From positions 304,559-368,558 of the forward strand of contig NW_003546296.1 of NCBI RefSeq assembly GCF_000090795.2: 64,000 nt of DNA, in the 5' to 3' direction. The notes under the pieces are model-generated. The model searched no databases. It had not been told where the DNA came from and saw only the letters and a list, made by a program, of their open reading frames with translations. Each line of letters begins with the position of its first letter. Positions within the stretch are counted from its first letter, which is position 1. The stretch is from Amphimedon queenslandica (Eukaryota > Porifera > Demospongiae > Haplosclerida > Niphatidae). Made by a program: the position numbers and the translations under genes. Shown piece after piece: positions 48,364 to 64,000 of this stretch.

Positions 48364-49371
48364 CTTTAATAGTTGTACCTCTTTGACTTAAGAGCTGCCA
48401 CAACAGATTGTGTAGAGCAGACACTTTCACTTTCAATTTCAACTCTAAACAAAATAAAGTGCATTTAATCTATTAGAAAATATAATAAAAATTAAGAATT
48501 CTCTACTTTTTATTTTTGGCAAAATTTGGCCCGAGACCATGTACTATAGTACAGGGTTTTTTTCGACATTGGAGCAACTTTAAAAATTCATAAAAAATCT
48601 AATTTTGATCGGAATCAGCTCAAACTTTCTACACAACATAAAAACATGTATATGTATCAGGGAATGTTATAAAAATTGAGAATTCTCTACTTTTCATTTT
48701 TTTGGAAAATTTGACCCAAGACCATGTACTATAGTACAGGGAAATTTATCCAATTTCAGAGCAACTTTCAAAATTCGTAAAAAAATCCAAATTTGATCGG
48801 AATCAGCTCAAACTTTCTACACAACATAAGAACATGTATATGTATCAGGGAATGTGTTGAAAGGTGAAATGATACTTTACTTTTCATGTGAAGTGGTGTC
48901 AGGAACTACTCGTGGAGTCTCTTGTATCCTTGACTGGTTGATTAGTCTTGTTGCTGTGCTGTAGTGGGAATGACCTCCTCCTCCTCCTCCTCCTCTTTGT
49001 CCTTTCAATGCCAATTCAACAATACTGGTCCTCTTGTCTCTAAAGGAACGAACCGTAGAGCGAGCCAGGGAAGACATGACCATTGATTCCTTATTGAGGT
49101 TAGGCTCAGCCATTGAGGAACTGTCAATGAAGGAAGGATCTTGTCTTGACATGTGGTAATTAACAAGAGACAATGGAGACCTATTGGTAACTGGAGTATG
49201 GCCCCTAAAAGAACCAGCTCGTAAGAGTTGCTGAGGAGGTGAGTTATACTCCAGTCTACTTCTGACTCCAGTGCTGACCAACGGACTGGTTCCTCTCCTC
49301 CTGTTGTAATAAGACTTGCTCCTGTCACTGCTCATGCTGCTCATTGGGTTGCTGCTGTTAGCCACGGCCAC
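45087..49371 (-). CDS. POM121-like FG nucleoporin with decapeptide array
   Basis: About seven exons on the minus strand, about 1,170 residues. N-terminus MAVANSSNPMSSMSSDRSKS with NRRRGTSPL, later CSTQSVVAALKSKR and AKKRPPVQPATSSSKR, resembling the basic N-terminal region and SALKE motif of POM121. The last exon (47615-45087) starts ITLFSDDSITKDS, carries about 55 decapeptides of type SGLQLTGTNQ, then a normal FG region (GSIFSFGSQSKP, AFSFGSGP, SIFSFGQSN, KFSFNAGG, KPFLFGGQS) and ends FSTGSSKGPNARRRTNNRRR, close to the basic POM121 end. FG nucleoporins form the permeability barrier of the nuclear pore. No membrane helix is visible, unlike vertebrate POM121, so Nup153-like is an alternative reading. 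An intron holds a satellite cluster. Confidence 0.75.
45640..47290 (-). repeat. Coding 30-bp minisatellite, about 55 copies
   Basis: In-frame array within the last exon of the nucleoporin gene. The consensus decapeptide is SGLQLTGTNQ, with a second type SGVP(F/L)TGTNQ recurring every two to four units and rarer variants (LQFAG, LKLTG, IQLSG). No stop or frameshift occurs in about 1.65 kb. Because the unit is a multiple of three, the antisense strand is also open, which is not evidence of coding there. Confidence 0.95.
48283..48360. repeat. Compound (CAA)n(TAA)n microsatellite in a nucleoporin intron
   Basis: About ten CAA units followed by about fifteen TAA units, between the exons encoding CSTQSVVAALKSKR and RWWTMDHDYVQ. 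Confidence 0.9.
48465..48855. repeat. Palindromic satellite cluster in the nucleoporin intron
   Basis: Two units with CATGTACTATAGTACAGGG cores at about 48538 and 48724, spacing 186 bp. Orientation as in the 37-41 kb array. Confidence 0.9.
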
Positions 49372-49570
49372 ACCTCCTTTAGTGGGTGTGACTAGTTATT
49401 AATTTCCTACTGACTGTACTGAGCATGCTCACAAAACAAACCACCTCCACTTTTAAGACTCCTCCCACTTTTGGTGGTTATCCTTTCTCCCTCAGTCTCT
49501 CTCTCTCTCTCTTGGTATGTAGGTGTCTCCTATTCTTCCTATTCTATTCTTCCTAGGGTATTTATTGTCA
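49372..49570. promoter_or_regulatory. Shared divergent promoter, nucleoporin / cyclin L
   Basis: 199 bp between the two start codons, including a (TC)n tract at 49491-49512. No TATA box seen. Presumed bidirectional promoter. Confidence 0.5.
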
Positions 49571-51848
49571 ATGGATCCAGTCAAAGTGTTTGATAGAATT
49601 TATTTATCGTCGTCCAATCTTCTGGTGCCTAAGGAGAGATTGATAAACACTCCTTCAAGGAAGGATGGTATGTCACGTGATCTTGAGATAGACATGAGAG
49701 TAACAGGCTGTCATTACATCCAGTCTGCTGGCATTCTGTTGAAGTTACCTCAGGTCAGTTTAACACTCCCACCTCCTCTTGACTATAACCCATTACACTT
49801 AGGTTGCTATGGCAACTGCTCAGATATTGTATCATAGATTCTATTATGCGAAGTCGTTTGTCAAGTTTAAATGTTACGTAAGTCAAGTCCAGACATAAAG
49901 AGGGAGAGACCATTAATTGTATATTATTAGTATACCATGATGGCCTGTCTGTTTCTGGCAGCTAAACTAGAGGAGAGCAGTAGGAGACTGAGAGATGTCA
50001 TTAATGTCTTCCATCACCTCAGGAACAAGAGACAGGGCAGGTAGGGACTAATGGCTCTTGGTTGATTGGGTGGGCTTTATTTAGAATGGGATATGTATTA
50101 TATTGTGGGTGTGGCTTAATTAATTACTGATCACTATTTATTGTCCATATCTTCTCACTGTCACAGTACAGAATGGCCATCTGTAGTTTATGGCTAGTAA
50201 TGTTTTTGTGGCAGGTTGTCTCATCAATTCTTGTGGTAAGACTATTTCATTTTGTCTCTTGTCTTCTCTCTTTTTCTTCTTGACTATGTATAAAAGATGG
50301 AACCACTCCTCCATATACTAGTGGTAGTATTATTGTTAATGTATTTTAAATGAGGTTCTCCATTCAACCTTGAGCTCATCCCCTCTCTCTCTCTCTCTCT
50401 TCCATTATTATTATGTACATTGTACTTTCACCCTCAGCCCTCCAGTCGTCATGGACTATGTCGGTGAAGAATATTTTAGACTGAGAAACCTCATCATCAA
50501 ACACGAGCGATACATTCTCAAGGTACTTGTTGTTGCTGCTCCCATTTTATTAATTAACTTTTATTAGGAGTTGGGTTTCTGTGTTCACGTTCAACACCCA
50601 CACAAAGTAATTAATATTAATTAACGGAATCATTAATTTATTCATTGTCTTGTTAGTTGATTATTTCGTGCCTTCAAATACTCGAATTAGAAAAGAACAC
50701 GCCATTGATTCAGAAAGCATGGTAAGTTGATTAGTAAGCATCATCAATGAGTGTTTCTGTGTAGGAATTACATGAACGACAGTTTAAGAACCAACATATT
50801 CCTGAGATACAATGTACAGACCATAGCTTGTTCATGTATATACATTGCTACAGGACATTTAAAGGTTTGTTTGTTTGTTTGTTGTTGTTTATTTTACTGA
50901 TTGTTTGTTGTTTGTTATAGATAGCACTTCCATTACAGCCTCCTTGGTGGGAACTATTTGATGTCAACTACACTGATATGAAAGTACTTGATTATCATTG
51001 ATAATAATAATAATAATAATAATAATTGTTGTATTGTGTTAGACTATTAGTTTAGAGTTGATTGCTTTGTATCAAAGAGAAATAAAGAAGTTACAAGAAC
51101 TTGAGAAACAAGTTGATCAACTTCAGCAATTGCTGATAGTATGTATAATCTGCTGTAAATTTAATCTGTTTTTACTTATTTTTAGTCAAAGAAAGATAGC
51201 AACAAAGAAATGACTCCATCATCACAAACAGGTATTCATTGTTAAAATGATTCATTATTATTTATTATTATTAATTGACCAGTGTCTCCAGCTCATCTTG
51301 GTGTAATGTCACAAGATTCACAAGAGAAAAGCCCAAAAGAGTTAGTAACTATTAATAACTATCAATAACTATTAATAACTAGAATGAGTCAGTTGACTGT
51401 TTCGAGAAGTGATAAAGAGGAAGCTCCACCCCCCACTACCAGTAATGAGCTTAAGCCATTGAATGGACACAAGCGACCTTTATCAGCCACACCTCCTTTG
51501 TCCTCTACTCAAGAGAAAAGGTCAAAGTTAGACAATCATGACACCAAAGCTAGCTCTAAGCCCATCATTAGCCCAATTAAACTGTCATCAGATAGTGAAG
51601 ATGAATCTTCGAGATATCATGAGGTTCATAAAAATGATAAGAGCAGAAGAATGAAGTCTCGTCATCATGAAAGAAGTGGTCGACATAAAACGGAAAGAAA
51701 GAGTCGGAAGAGAGAAGCCAGAAGCAACAGTAGAGACAGGAGGAGCTGGAGTAGGGAGAGGAGTAGCAGCAGAGAAAGATGGAGGGAGAGAAGGTATCAT
51801 CATTACCATAGAGATGATGATTACCACATAAAACATTACAGGAAATAA
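49571..51848 (+). CDS. CCNL1: Cyclin L (splicing-associated cyclin)
   Basis: About ten exons. The start [20 protein letters not shown] is the canonical ATG; an upstream in-frame ATG at 49523 is less likely. First cyclin box: [69 protein letters not shown]. Second box: [60 protein letters not shown]. The last exon is an RS-type tail ([20 protein letters not shown]) ending at TAA 51848. Cyclin L partners CDK11 and acts in nuclear speckles in pre-mRNA splicing. The intron between the two boxes (50041-50437) is much longer than the others and contains a candidate cassette exon. Confidence 0.95.
50167..50235 (+). other. Candidate poison cassette exon of cyclin L
   Basis: Within the 397-bp intron after [12 protein letters not shown], a pyrimidine-containing acceptor (CTCACTGTCACAG) and a strong donor (G/GTAAGA) bound 69 bp. 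In the incoming frame it reads [10 protein letters not shown] then TAG, so inclusion would truncate the protein after the first cyclin box. Vertebrate cyclin L genes have alternative exons giving truncated forms at about this place; homology here is inferred. Confidence 0.45.
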
Positions 51849-52108
51849 TAATTATTTATTGTGTTCTCATTTGGCTTTTGATGTCTGTCAGAAACAGTGA
51901 TTTTATAAATCGATCCTTTTAATTAAGTCATTTTAAAGAGGATGGCAATTTTTACGATAATTATCAGCTCCACGTGGGTGGGTGAGGTTTTTGCTTAAAC
52001 ATTGAGCCACAAGTTGGTGGCAGTTTCACCTTGAAACAGGTGACAGTTTGTATTTTGCATTAAATATTTTATTTGTAAAAAATAATAAAAAGCAATACAA
52101 AATTTCAG
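51849..52108. other. Convergent spacer, cyclin L to Ig receptor
   Basis: 260 bp, AT-rich, presumably both 3'UTRs. It contains several AATAAA/TTTATT motifs. Nothing else seen. Confidence 0.4.
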
Positions 52109-54207
52109 TCAAACGTCTATTTCATTTGAATTTTTTACTGGATCTAACGCCTCAATCGAACCTAATTGATATCAATAAATCAATAAATAATAATAATTAA
52201 CATTTACCATAAATACTAGGAGGGTATTGATTAATAGTTCCAGTCTCATCGTCTGAAAATATAAAATAATATTTAATTATTATTAATTTATTATTATTAT
52301 TACCATTATCTGAACTGCAGCTGCTGTATTCTTCTTGAATTGTTTTTGATGATTTATGTAATCTCCTTCTCCTCTTTCTTGCACAGTATATCACTACAGT
52401 CACCACTATTATCAATGGCAGTACAACTGTTAGTGTGGTAAGCCAAAGGTACCACCTTGAACTGGATTCCTTGGAAGGAGGTGATGATTTTTCATAAAAT
52501 CCAATCCAATACTCGAATAGTTTTCGATCAGCGGCATCATTGTCCTGATACAAGCACTGAAATCTCAGTTCTGAATCATTGTGTTGATACTGAGGTATGT
52601 GAACATTGATAATATGAAGGTCATAGCAATTGTTTTGATCCCTTTCAGTTTTTGTCGTCACGGTCCAATTTTGTTCATTAATGAAACTGAATTCACATTC
52701 AGGCTCATTACTTGATGGGGTACACAATGCACAGCTCTCATTAAACAATCGCTCATTTGTAATTATTCCATTTATATTGTTGGTATTGTCATCAGGTCTG
52801 AAGTAACACATCCCTATTCTTGTTAACATGTTGGACTTCATTGAACAATTAACATCAACACTGTGACCTTTAGAAACTGGTACCAGTGTGTTAGCACTAG
52901 GTTCTTTTTGTGATGTAGTACTTGGTTTTTTACCTATTAATAATTAATTAATGTTCAATTTGCTATTAAAACTTACATTGAATGTCATAATAAATTCTTG
53001 AAATATTAGATCCATAATGATTGGACACAATAGCATACATGTATCCAGACATTTGGTATTGTGGATTATAAAATAAATGAGTCTACAAGATACATAGTCA
53101 CTGGTATATAGGAAGGATAGTGTGAGCATTGTAACTTACAAACAAGTAGGTGTCATTATTGGTCTCGTTTGAACATGGATCATGATTATTACAAGGATTC
53201 ACTCCGTTAGTTTGATTGTTAGGCCAATTTACCCATTTAACAGTAAAAGGAGGAGTACCAATCACCTAAGAGGAGAGACAGTGCTTGCTGTATCATGATG
53301 ATATGATGTAACCTACTTTAACTGAGAAGTTCATGACTGGAGTATCAATATATTCTGCCAATCTTTCATATTCACAGTATGTCGGGTGACACTGAACTGG
53401 AGTATCACCTATAGGAACAAACTCTGGGGGACTACCTACAAATGAAATACAATCATCTTAATAATAATTAGTGTATGCATGTACCTAACACTTTGATATT
53501 AACAAAGTACTTGCTAACATTATCAGTGCAGTAATATAAGCCAGAGTGTTCAATAGAAGCAGATGATAGTTTACATACTGACTGAGAGCAGACTTGAGCT
53601 ACAGATCCATTCTGGTACCAGAATGAACCGGGTGCACTGCAGTTCAGGATCACGTCTTGATTTGAAGTTATATTGCAGGTTGAAACAATTGAAGAATTGA
53701 GAGTAGGAGCTGTGATAGTAGATAAAACAATAAAGGAATATTTATGAAACAATGTTTTCATTACAAACAGTGAGTGATGCATATCACAAAACAATAACTG
53801 TCTACTACATAGATGGGTATAGTTATTGTAATGGATTCTGTCATTATGTGGTGAGGGGATTCTCAACAGGAAATAACATTACAAAAACATGTAGTTTATA
53901 CAAGGAGGGGATTATCATTGAGCCTCAGTTGAAAGCAAAGGCTAAACCACAGTTGCATGCACAGCATACAGGAGCTAGGAGCAGTAGTACCATAACTGAT
54001 ATTCAACATCAAATACAAATCAATGGATTTAGCTTTCTACTGGACCTTGTACTGGACTCATTCAATTGCTGATAAGATGAGGCTACTACTGGCCCTCTCC
54101 TCAACTGCTGCTGGTCTGTTGTACTTACTGCATTGGACTCGGTCCTTATCTGCACTGATACCATATATAGCCAGAAAAGATAACAGTACAACACTACTGT
54201 AGTGCAT
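52109..54207 (-). CDS. Immunoglobulin-like type I membrane receptor with ITIM-type tail
   Basis: About eight exons on the minus strand. Exon 1 (54207-54129) is a signal peptide, MHYSSVVLLSFLAIYGISAD. The next exon has an Ig-like pattern: VILNCSAPGSFWYQNGS and then SIEHSGLYYCTDN (Cys, Trp and the D/S-x-G-x-Y-x-C motif). Further exons hold a Cys-rich segment (CHPTYCEYE) and a second Cys-containing domain ending before the membrane helix (YLWLTTLTVVLPLIIVVTVV) and the basic stop RKRRRR. The tail is split by two small introns. After splicing it reads TINQYPPSIYGSIEALD and ends at TGA 52109, beyond the stop that would be met if the last intron were retained (52197). SIYGSI fits S-x-Y-x-x-I. Ligand unknown; no kinase domain. 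Confidence 0.7.
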
Positions 54208-54544
54208 CCTAGTTCCTTCCTTGATTGCCTGTAAGCTGATTGTAAAGGAAGTGAACAGCAAAAATGAAATTTATAGCTAGTCTAATAGGTGTGGTTCTAG
54301 CTAAGCCACACCCACGTTTCTAATTAAATATTCATGAGGTGATGTCATTAGTGACGTATTCTTTACAAATTACAATTTTACAGTGTGAGGGAGAGACGGT
54401 GAAAGGTAGAGGAACATAACACAAGAAGAAAACAAACTCAAAACTATTCATTTGCCTCCATTATACCTCTGTGACTACGAACAGGTCAGACGGAGACTGT
54501 CTAATAGTTTATCGATGTTGTATCGAACTAGGAGAGGATAGGGA
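54208..54544. promoter_or_regulatory. Divergent spacer, Ig receptor / ROCK
   Basis: 337 bp between start codons. The ROCK-proximal half is likely 5'UTR. No TATA box or repeat is recognised. Confidence 0.35.
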
Positions 54545-60973
<6,429 letters not shown>

Positions 60974-60990
60974 CCATTTCATCATTAACA

Positions 60991-61027
<37 letters not shown>

Positions 61028-61203
61028 GTTATTGTTATTGTTGTTGTTCTTCTTCTGTGTTAATTAATTTCTGCTGTTTCGGTATAAATAGTTAAATGTT
61101 ACAGCAGCAGTTTATCCTTTTCTATTTATCTTTCTTATGTTTCTGTTGTCGTCAAACTTTATTATTATTAGTTTTATCAGTTGTTGTGTATTCAAAACTC
61201 TCA

Positions 61204-61239
<36 letters not shown>

Positions 61240-61540
61240 TATTGTTGTTATTATTTTAAATGATTTTATTATCACTTGTTCATGATAAAATTGAAGGTCA
61301 TACAAGCAATCAAGTTTTGCTTTAAAAGTTAATTTCTATTACATTTTCTGATGTCCTTATCTTGTGCAATAGTAGAAATTTCTATCCTGATGAACACCAT
61401 TTTGTTCATGAATGTTATTATTGCTTTGATGTCGTTTGACAAGTTGGCAACCCACAAAAGGCACCAGTGTATAAACACAGGCCTAACTACAAGGTGATGC
61501 TCCCTAGTATACGCCTATGACGTGGGTGAAGGCAACAACT
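60974..61540. other. ROCK 3' flank, AT-rich with trinucleotide repeats
   Basis: Two (ATT)n runs (about 60991-61029 and 61205-61245) and otherwise unremarkable AT-rich sequence. A short less AT-rich stretch at 61440-61540 has no recognised match. No gene seen. Confidence 0.5.
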
Positions 61541-61544
61541 ATTT

Positions 61545-63893
61545 TCTGATACATATTGATGTCCTTATGCTGTGTAGAAGTTTAAGCTCATTCCGATCAA
61601 GTTTGGATTTTTAATGATTTTTTTAATTTGCTTCAAAATTGGAGAAAAGTCCCTGTCTATAGTACATAAAATTTCACAAAAATTGACAAGTAGAAAATTC
61701 CTCAATGTTATTACATTTCCTGATGCATATACATGTACTTATGCTGTATATAAAGTTTAAGCTGATTTCAATCAAGTTTGGATTTTTTATGATTTTTTAA
61801 ATTTGCTTCAAAATCGGAGAAAAGTCCCTGTACTATAGTACAGGGATTTTTGTAAAATTTCACAAAAATTGGCAAATAGAAAATTCCTCAATTTTATTAC
61901 ATTTCCTGATGCATATACATGTACTTATGCAGTGTAGAGAGATTGAGCAGATTCCAATCAAGTTTGAATTTTCTATGATTTTTTAAAGTTGCTAAAAAAT
62001 CGGACAAAAGTCCCTGTACTATAGTACAGGGATTTTTGTAAAATTTCACAAAAACTGTCAAGTAGAAAATTCCTTGATTTTATCACATTTCCTGATGCAT
62101 ATACATGTACTTGTGTTGCGTAGAAAGTTTGAACTGATTTCGATCAAGTTTGGATTTTTTATGATTTTTTTAATTCGCTTCAAAATTGGACAAAAGTCCC
62201 TGTACTATAGTACAGAGATTTTTCAAAAATTTCACAAAAGTTGACAAGTAGAAAATTCCTCAATTTTATTACATTTTCTGATGCATATACATGTACTTAT
62301 GCAGTGTAGAGGGATTGAGCATATTCCAATCAAGTTTGGATTTTCTATGATTTTTTAAAGTTGCTCAAAAATTGGACAAAAGTCCCTGTACTATAGTACA
62401 GGGATTTTTGTAAAATTTCACAAAAACTGTCAAGTAAAAAATTCCTTGATTTTATCACATTTCCTGATGCATATACATGTACTTGTGTTGCGTAGAAAGT
62501 TTGAGCTGATTTCAATTAAGTTTGGATTTTTTATGATTGTTTTAATTCGTTTCAAAATCAGACAAAAGTCCCTGTACCATAACAGGGATTTTTCAAAAAT
62601 TTCACAAAAATTGACAAGTAGAAAATTCATCAATTTTATTACATTTCCTGATGCATATACATGTACTTATGTTGCGTAGAAAGTTTGAGCTGATTTCGAT
62701 CAAGTTTGGATTTTTTTATGATTTTTAAAATTTGCTTCAAAATTGGACAAAAGTCCCTGTACTATAGCACAGAGATTTTTCAAAAATTTCACAAAAATTG
62801 ACAAGTAGAAAATTCCTCAATTTTATTACATTTTCTGATGCATATACATGTACTTATGCAGTATAGAGGGATTGAGCACATTCCAATCAAGTTTGGATTT
62901 TCTATGATTTTTTAAAGTTGCTCAAAAATTGGACAAAAGTCCCTGTACTATAGTATAGGGAATTTTCAAAAATTTCCCAAAAAGTGACAAGTAAAAAATT
63001 CCTCAATTTTATTACATTTACTGATGCATATACATGTATTTATGCCGTGTAGAGAGATTGATCAGATTCCGATTAAGTTTGGATTTTCTATGATTTTTTA
63101 AAGTTGCTCAAAAATTGGACAAAAGTCCCTGTACTATAGTACAGGGATTTTTCAAAAATTTGACAAAAATTTACAAATAGAAAATGTATCAATTTTATTA
63201 CATTTTCTGATGCATATACATATACTTATGCTGTATAGAAAGTTTGAGCTGATGCCAATTAAGTTTGGATTTTCTATGATTTTTTAAAGTTGCTCAAAAA
63301 TCGGACAAAAGTCCCTGTACTATAGTATAGGGATTTTTGTAAAATTTCACAAAAATTGACAAGTAGAAAATTCCTCAATTTTATTACATTTTCTGATGCA
63401 TATATATGTACTTATGCAGTGTAGAGAGATTGAGCAGATTCCGATCAAGTTTGGATTTTCTATGATTTTTTAAAGTTGCTAAAAAATCAGACAAAAGTCT
63501 CTGTACTTTAGTACAGGGATTTTTGTCAAATTTCACAAAAATTGACAAGTAAAAAATTCCTCAATTTTATTACATTTCCTGATGCATATACATATACTTA
63601 TGCTGTATAGAAAGTTTGAGCTGATTCCAATCAAGTTTGGATTTTCTATGATTTTTTAAAGTTGCTCAAAAATCGGACAAAAGTCCCTGTACTATAGTAC
63701 AGGGATTTTTGTAAAATTTCACAAAAATTGACAAGTAGAAAATTCCTTAATTTTATTACATTTTCTGATGCATATACATGTACTTATGCAGTGTAGAGAG
63801 ATTGAGCTGATTCCGATCAAGTTTGGATTTTCTATGATTTTTTAAAGTTGCTCCATAATTGGACAAAAGTCCCTGTACTATAGTACAGGGATT
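61545..63893. repeat. Second palindromic satellite array, inverted orientation
   Basis: About twelve palindromes (61826, 62012, 62198, 62384, 62570 and so on) spaced 185-186 bp. Units read in the opposite direction to the 37-41 kb array: CATATACATGTACTTATG, then TTGGATTTTCTATGATTTTT, then CGGACAAAAGTCCC and the palindrome. Two variants alternate (GCAGTGTAGAGAGATTGAG and GTTGCGTAGAAAGTTTGAG), again a 372-bp dimer pattern. Divergence between units is higher than in the first array. Confidence 0.95.
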
Positions 63894-63895
63894 TT

Positions 63896-64000
63896 GTGTA
63901 TGATCAGCCACAAATTTTAACTAGCCATTTACCTAATTGTGTTACTGTATCAATTGCTCCTATAGTATCAGGTCACAGAACATGGTAAAGTATCAGGAGA
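63896..64000 (+). other. Unique sequence after the array; possible start of an exon
   Basis: After the last palindrome the sequence is non-repetitive. A possible acceptor (AATTGCTCCTATAG) at 63967 is followed by an open frame to the window edge (YQVTEHGKVSG). Too short to identify. Confidence 0.2.

Noticed and set aside
48212-48442. Frame with long Tyr and Cys runs
   Set aside because: Translation of the (TAA)n(CAA)n microsatellite in an intron; the flanking exon pieces belong to the nucleoporin.
53752-54072. Plus-strand frame opposite the first intron of the Ig receptor
   Set aside because: No signal, motif or splice context; lies antisense to a well-supported gene.
62430-62679. Short open frames on both strands inside the satellite (also at 18055-18237 and 37154-37351)
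   Set aside because: They are chance frames shared by unit sequence, change phase between units and encode no recognisable domain.

Overview
The window looks like a compact early-branching animal genome, most likely a demosponge. The reasons are animal-only or animal-typical genes (ROCK, an HDAC1/2-type deacetylase, a POM121-like nucleoporin, cyclin L, DPY19, MFSD2), very short introns (often about 45-60 bp), AT-rich non-coding DNA, and neighbouring genes only tens to a few hundred bases apart. The species assignment is inference; the gene identities come from reading exon translations against remembered family motifs, with no database search.

Layout. 1-8.5 kb: the 5' end of a secreted cysteine-rich protein (-), an MFSD2-like transporter (-), an intronless type II glycosyltransferase-like gene (+), RPS7 (-), NDUFS5 (+) and DUSP12 (-). 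8.8-19 kb: a type I receptor-like protein (+), HDAC1/2 (-) and a DPY19 C-mannosyltransferase (-). 19-22.7 kb: a tandem pair of secreted two-domain proteins with SKICH-like folds (+). 23-31 kb: WASHC5/strumpellin (+), IFT52 (-) and an ARF-family GTPase (-). 31.5-37 kb: a membrane protein with CHRD-like repeats and a phytocyanin-like domain (+). 37-41 kb: a satellite array. 41-52 kb: PGD (+), MRS2 (+), the POM121-like nucleoporin (-) and cyclin L (+). 52-61 kb: an Ig-type receptor (-) and ROCK (+). 61.5-63.9 kb: a second satellite array in the opposite orientation.

The most conspicuous non-genic feature is a dispersed satellite with a period close to 186 bp. Its hallmark is the 20-bp perfect palindrome CCCTGTACTATAGTACAGGG. 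It forms two large arrays and many short clusters inside introns (MFSD2, RPS7, DPY19, POM121-like) and between genes. A diverged subfamily in the CHRD gene has a different palindrome around the same CTATAG core, and at least two other repeats appear to have inserted at the palindrome. Other observations to follow up are the domain-limited divergence of the secreted pair, a 55-copy decapeptide array replacing most of the FG region of a nucleoporin, a 740-bp inverted-repeat transposon with a 7-bp target duplication, a 200-bp Harbinger-like MITE, and a possible conserved poison exon in cyclin L.

Most genes are housekeeping and do not form one pathway. They are packed as divergent pairs sharing short promoters (RPS7/NDUFS5, POM121-like/cyclin L, MFSD2/glycosyltransferase, Ig receptor/ROCK) and as convergent pairs with almost no spacer (NDUFS5/DUSP12, WASHC5/IFT52, MRS2/POM121-like). 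No tRNA, rRNA, CRISPR or viral genes were recognised.
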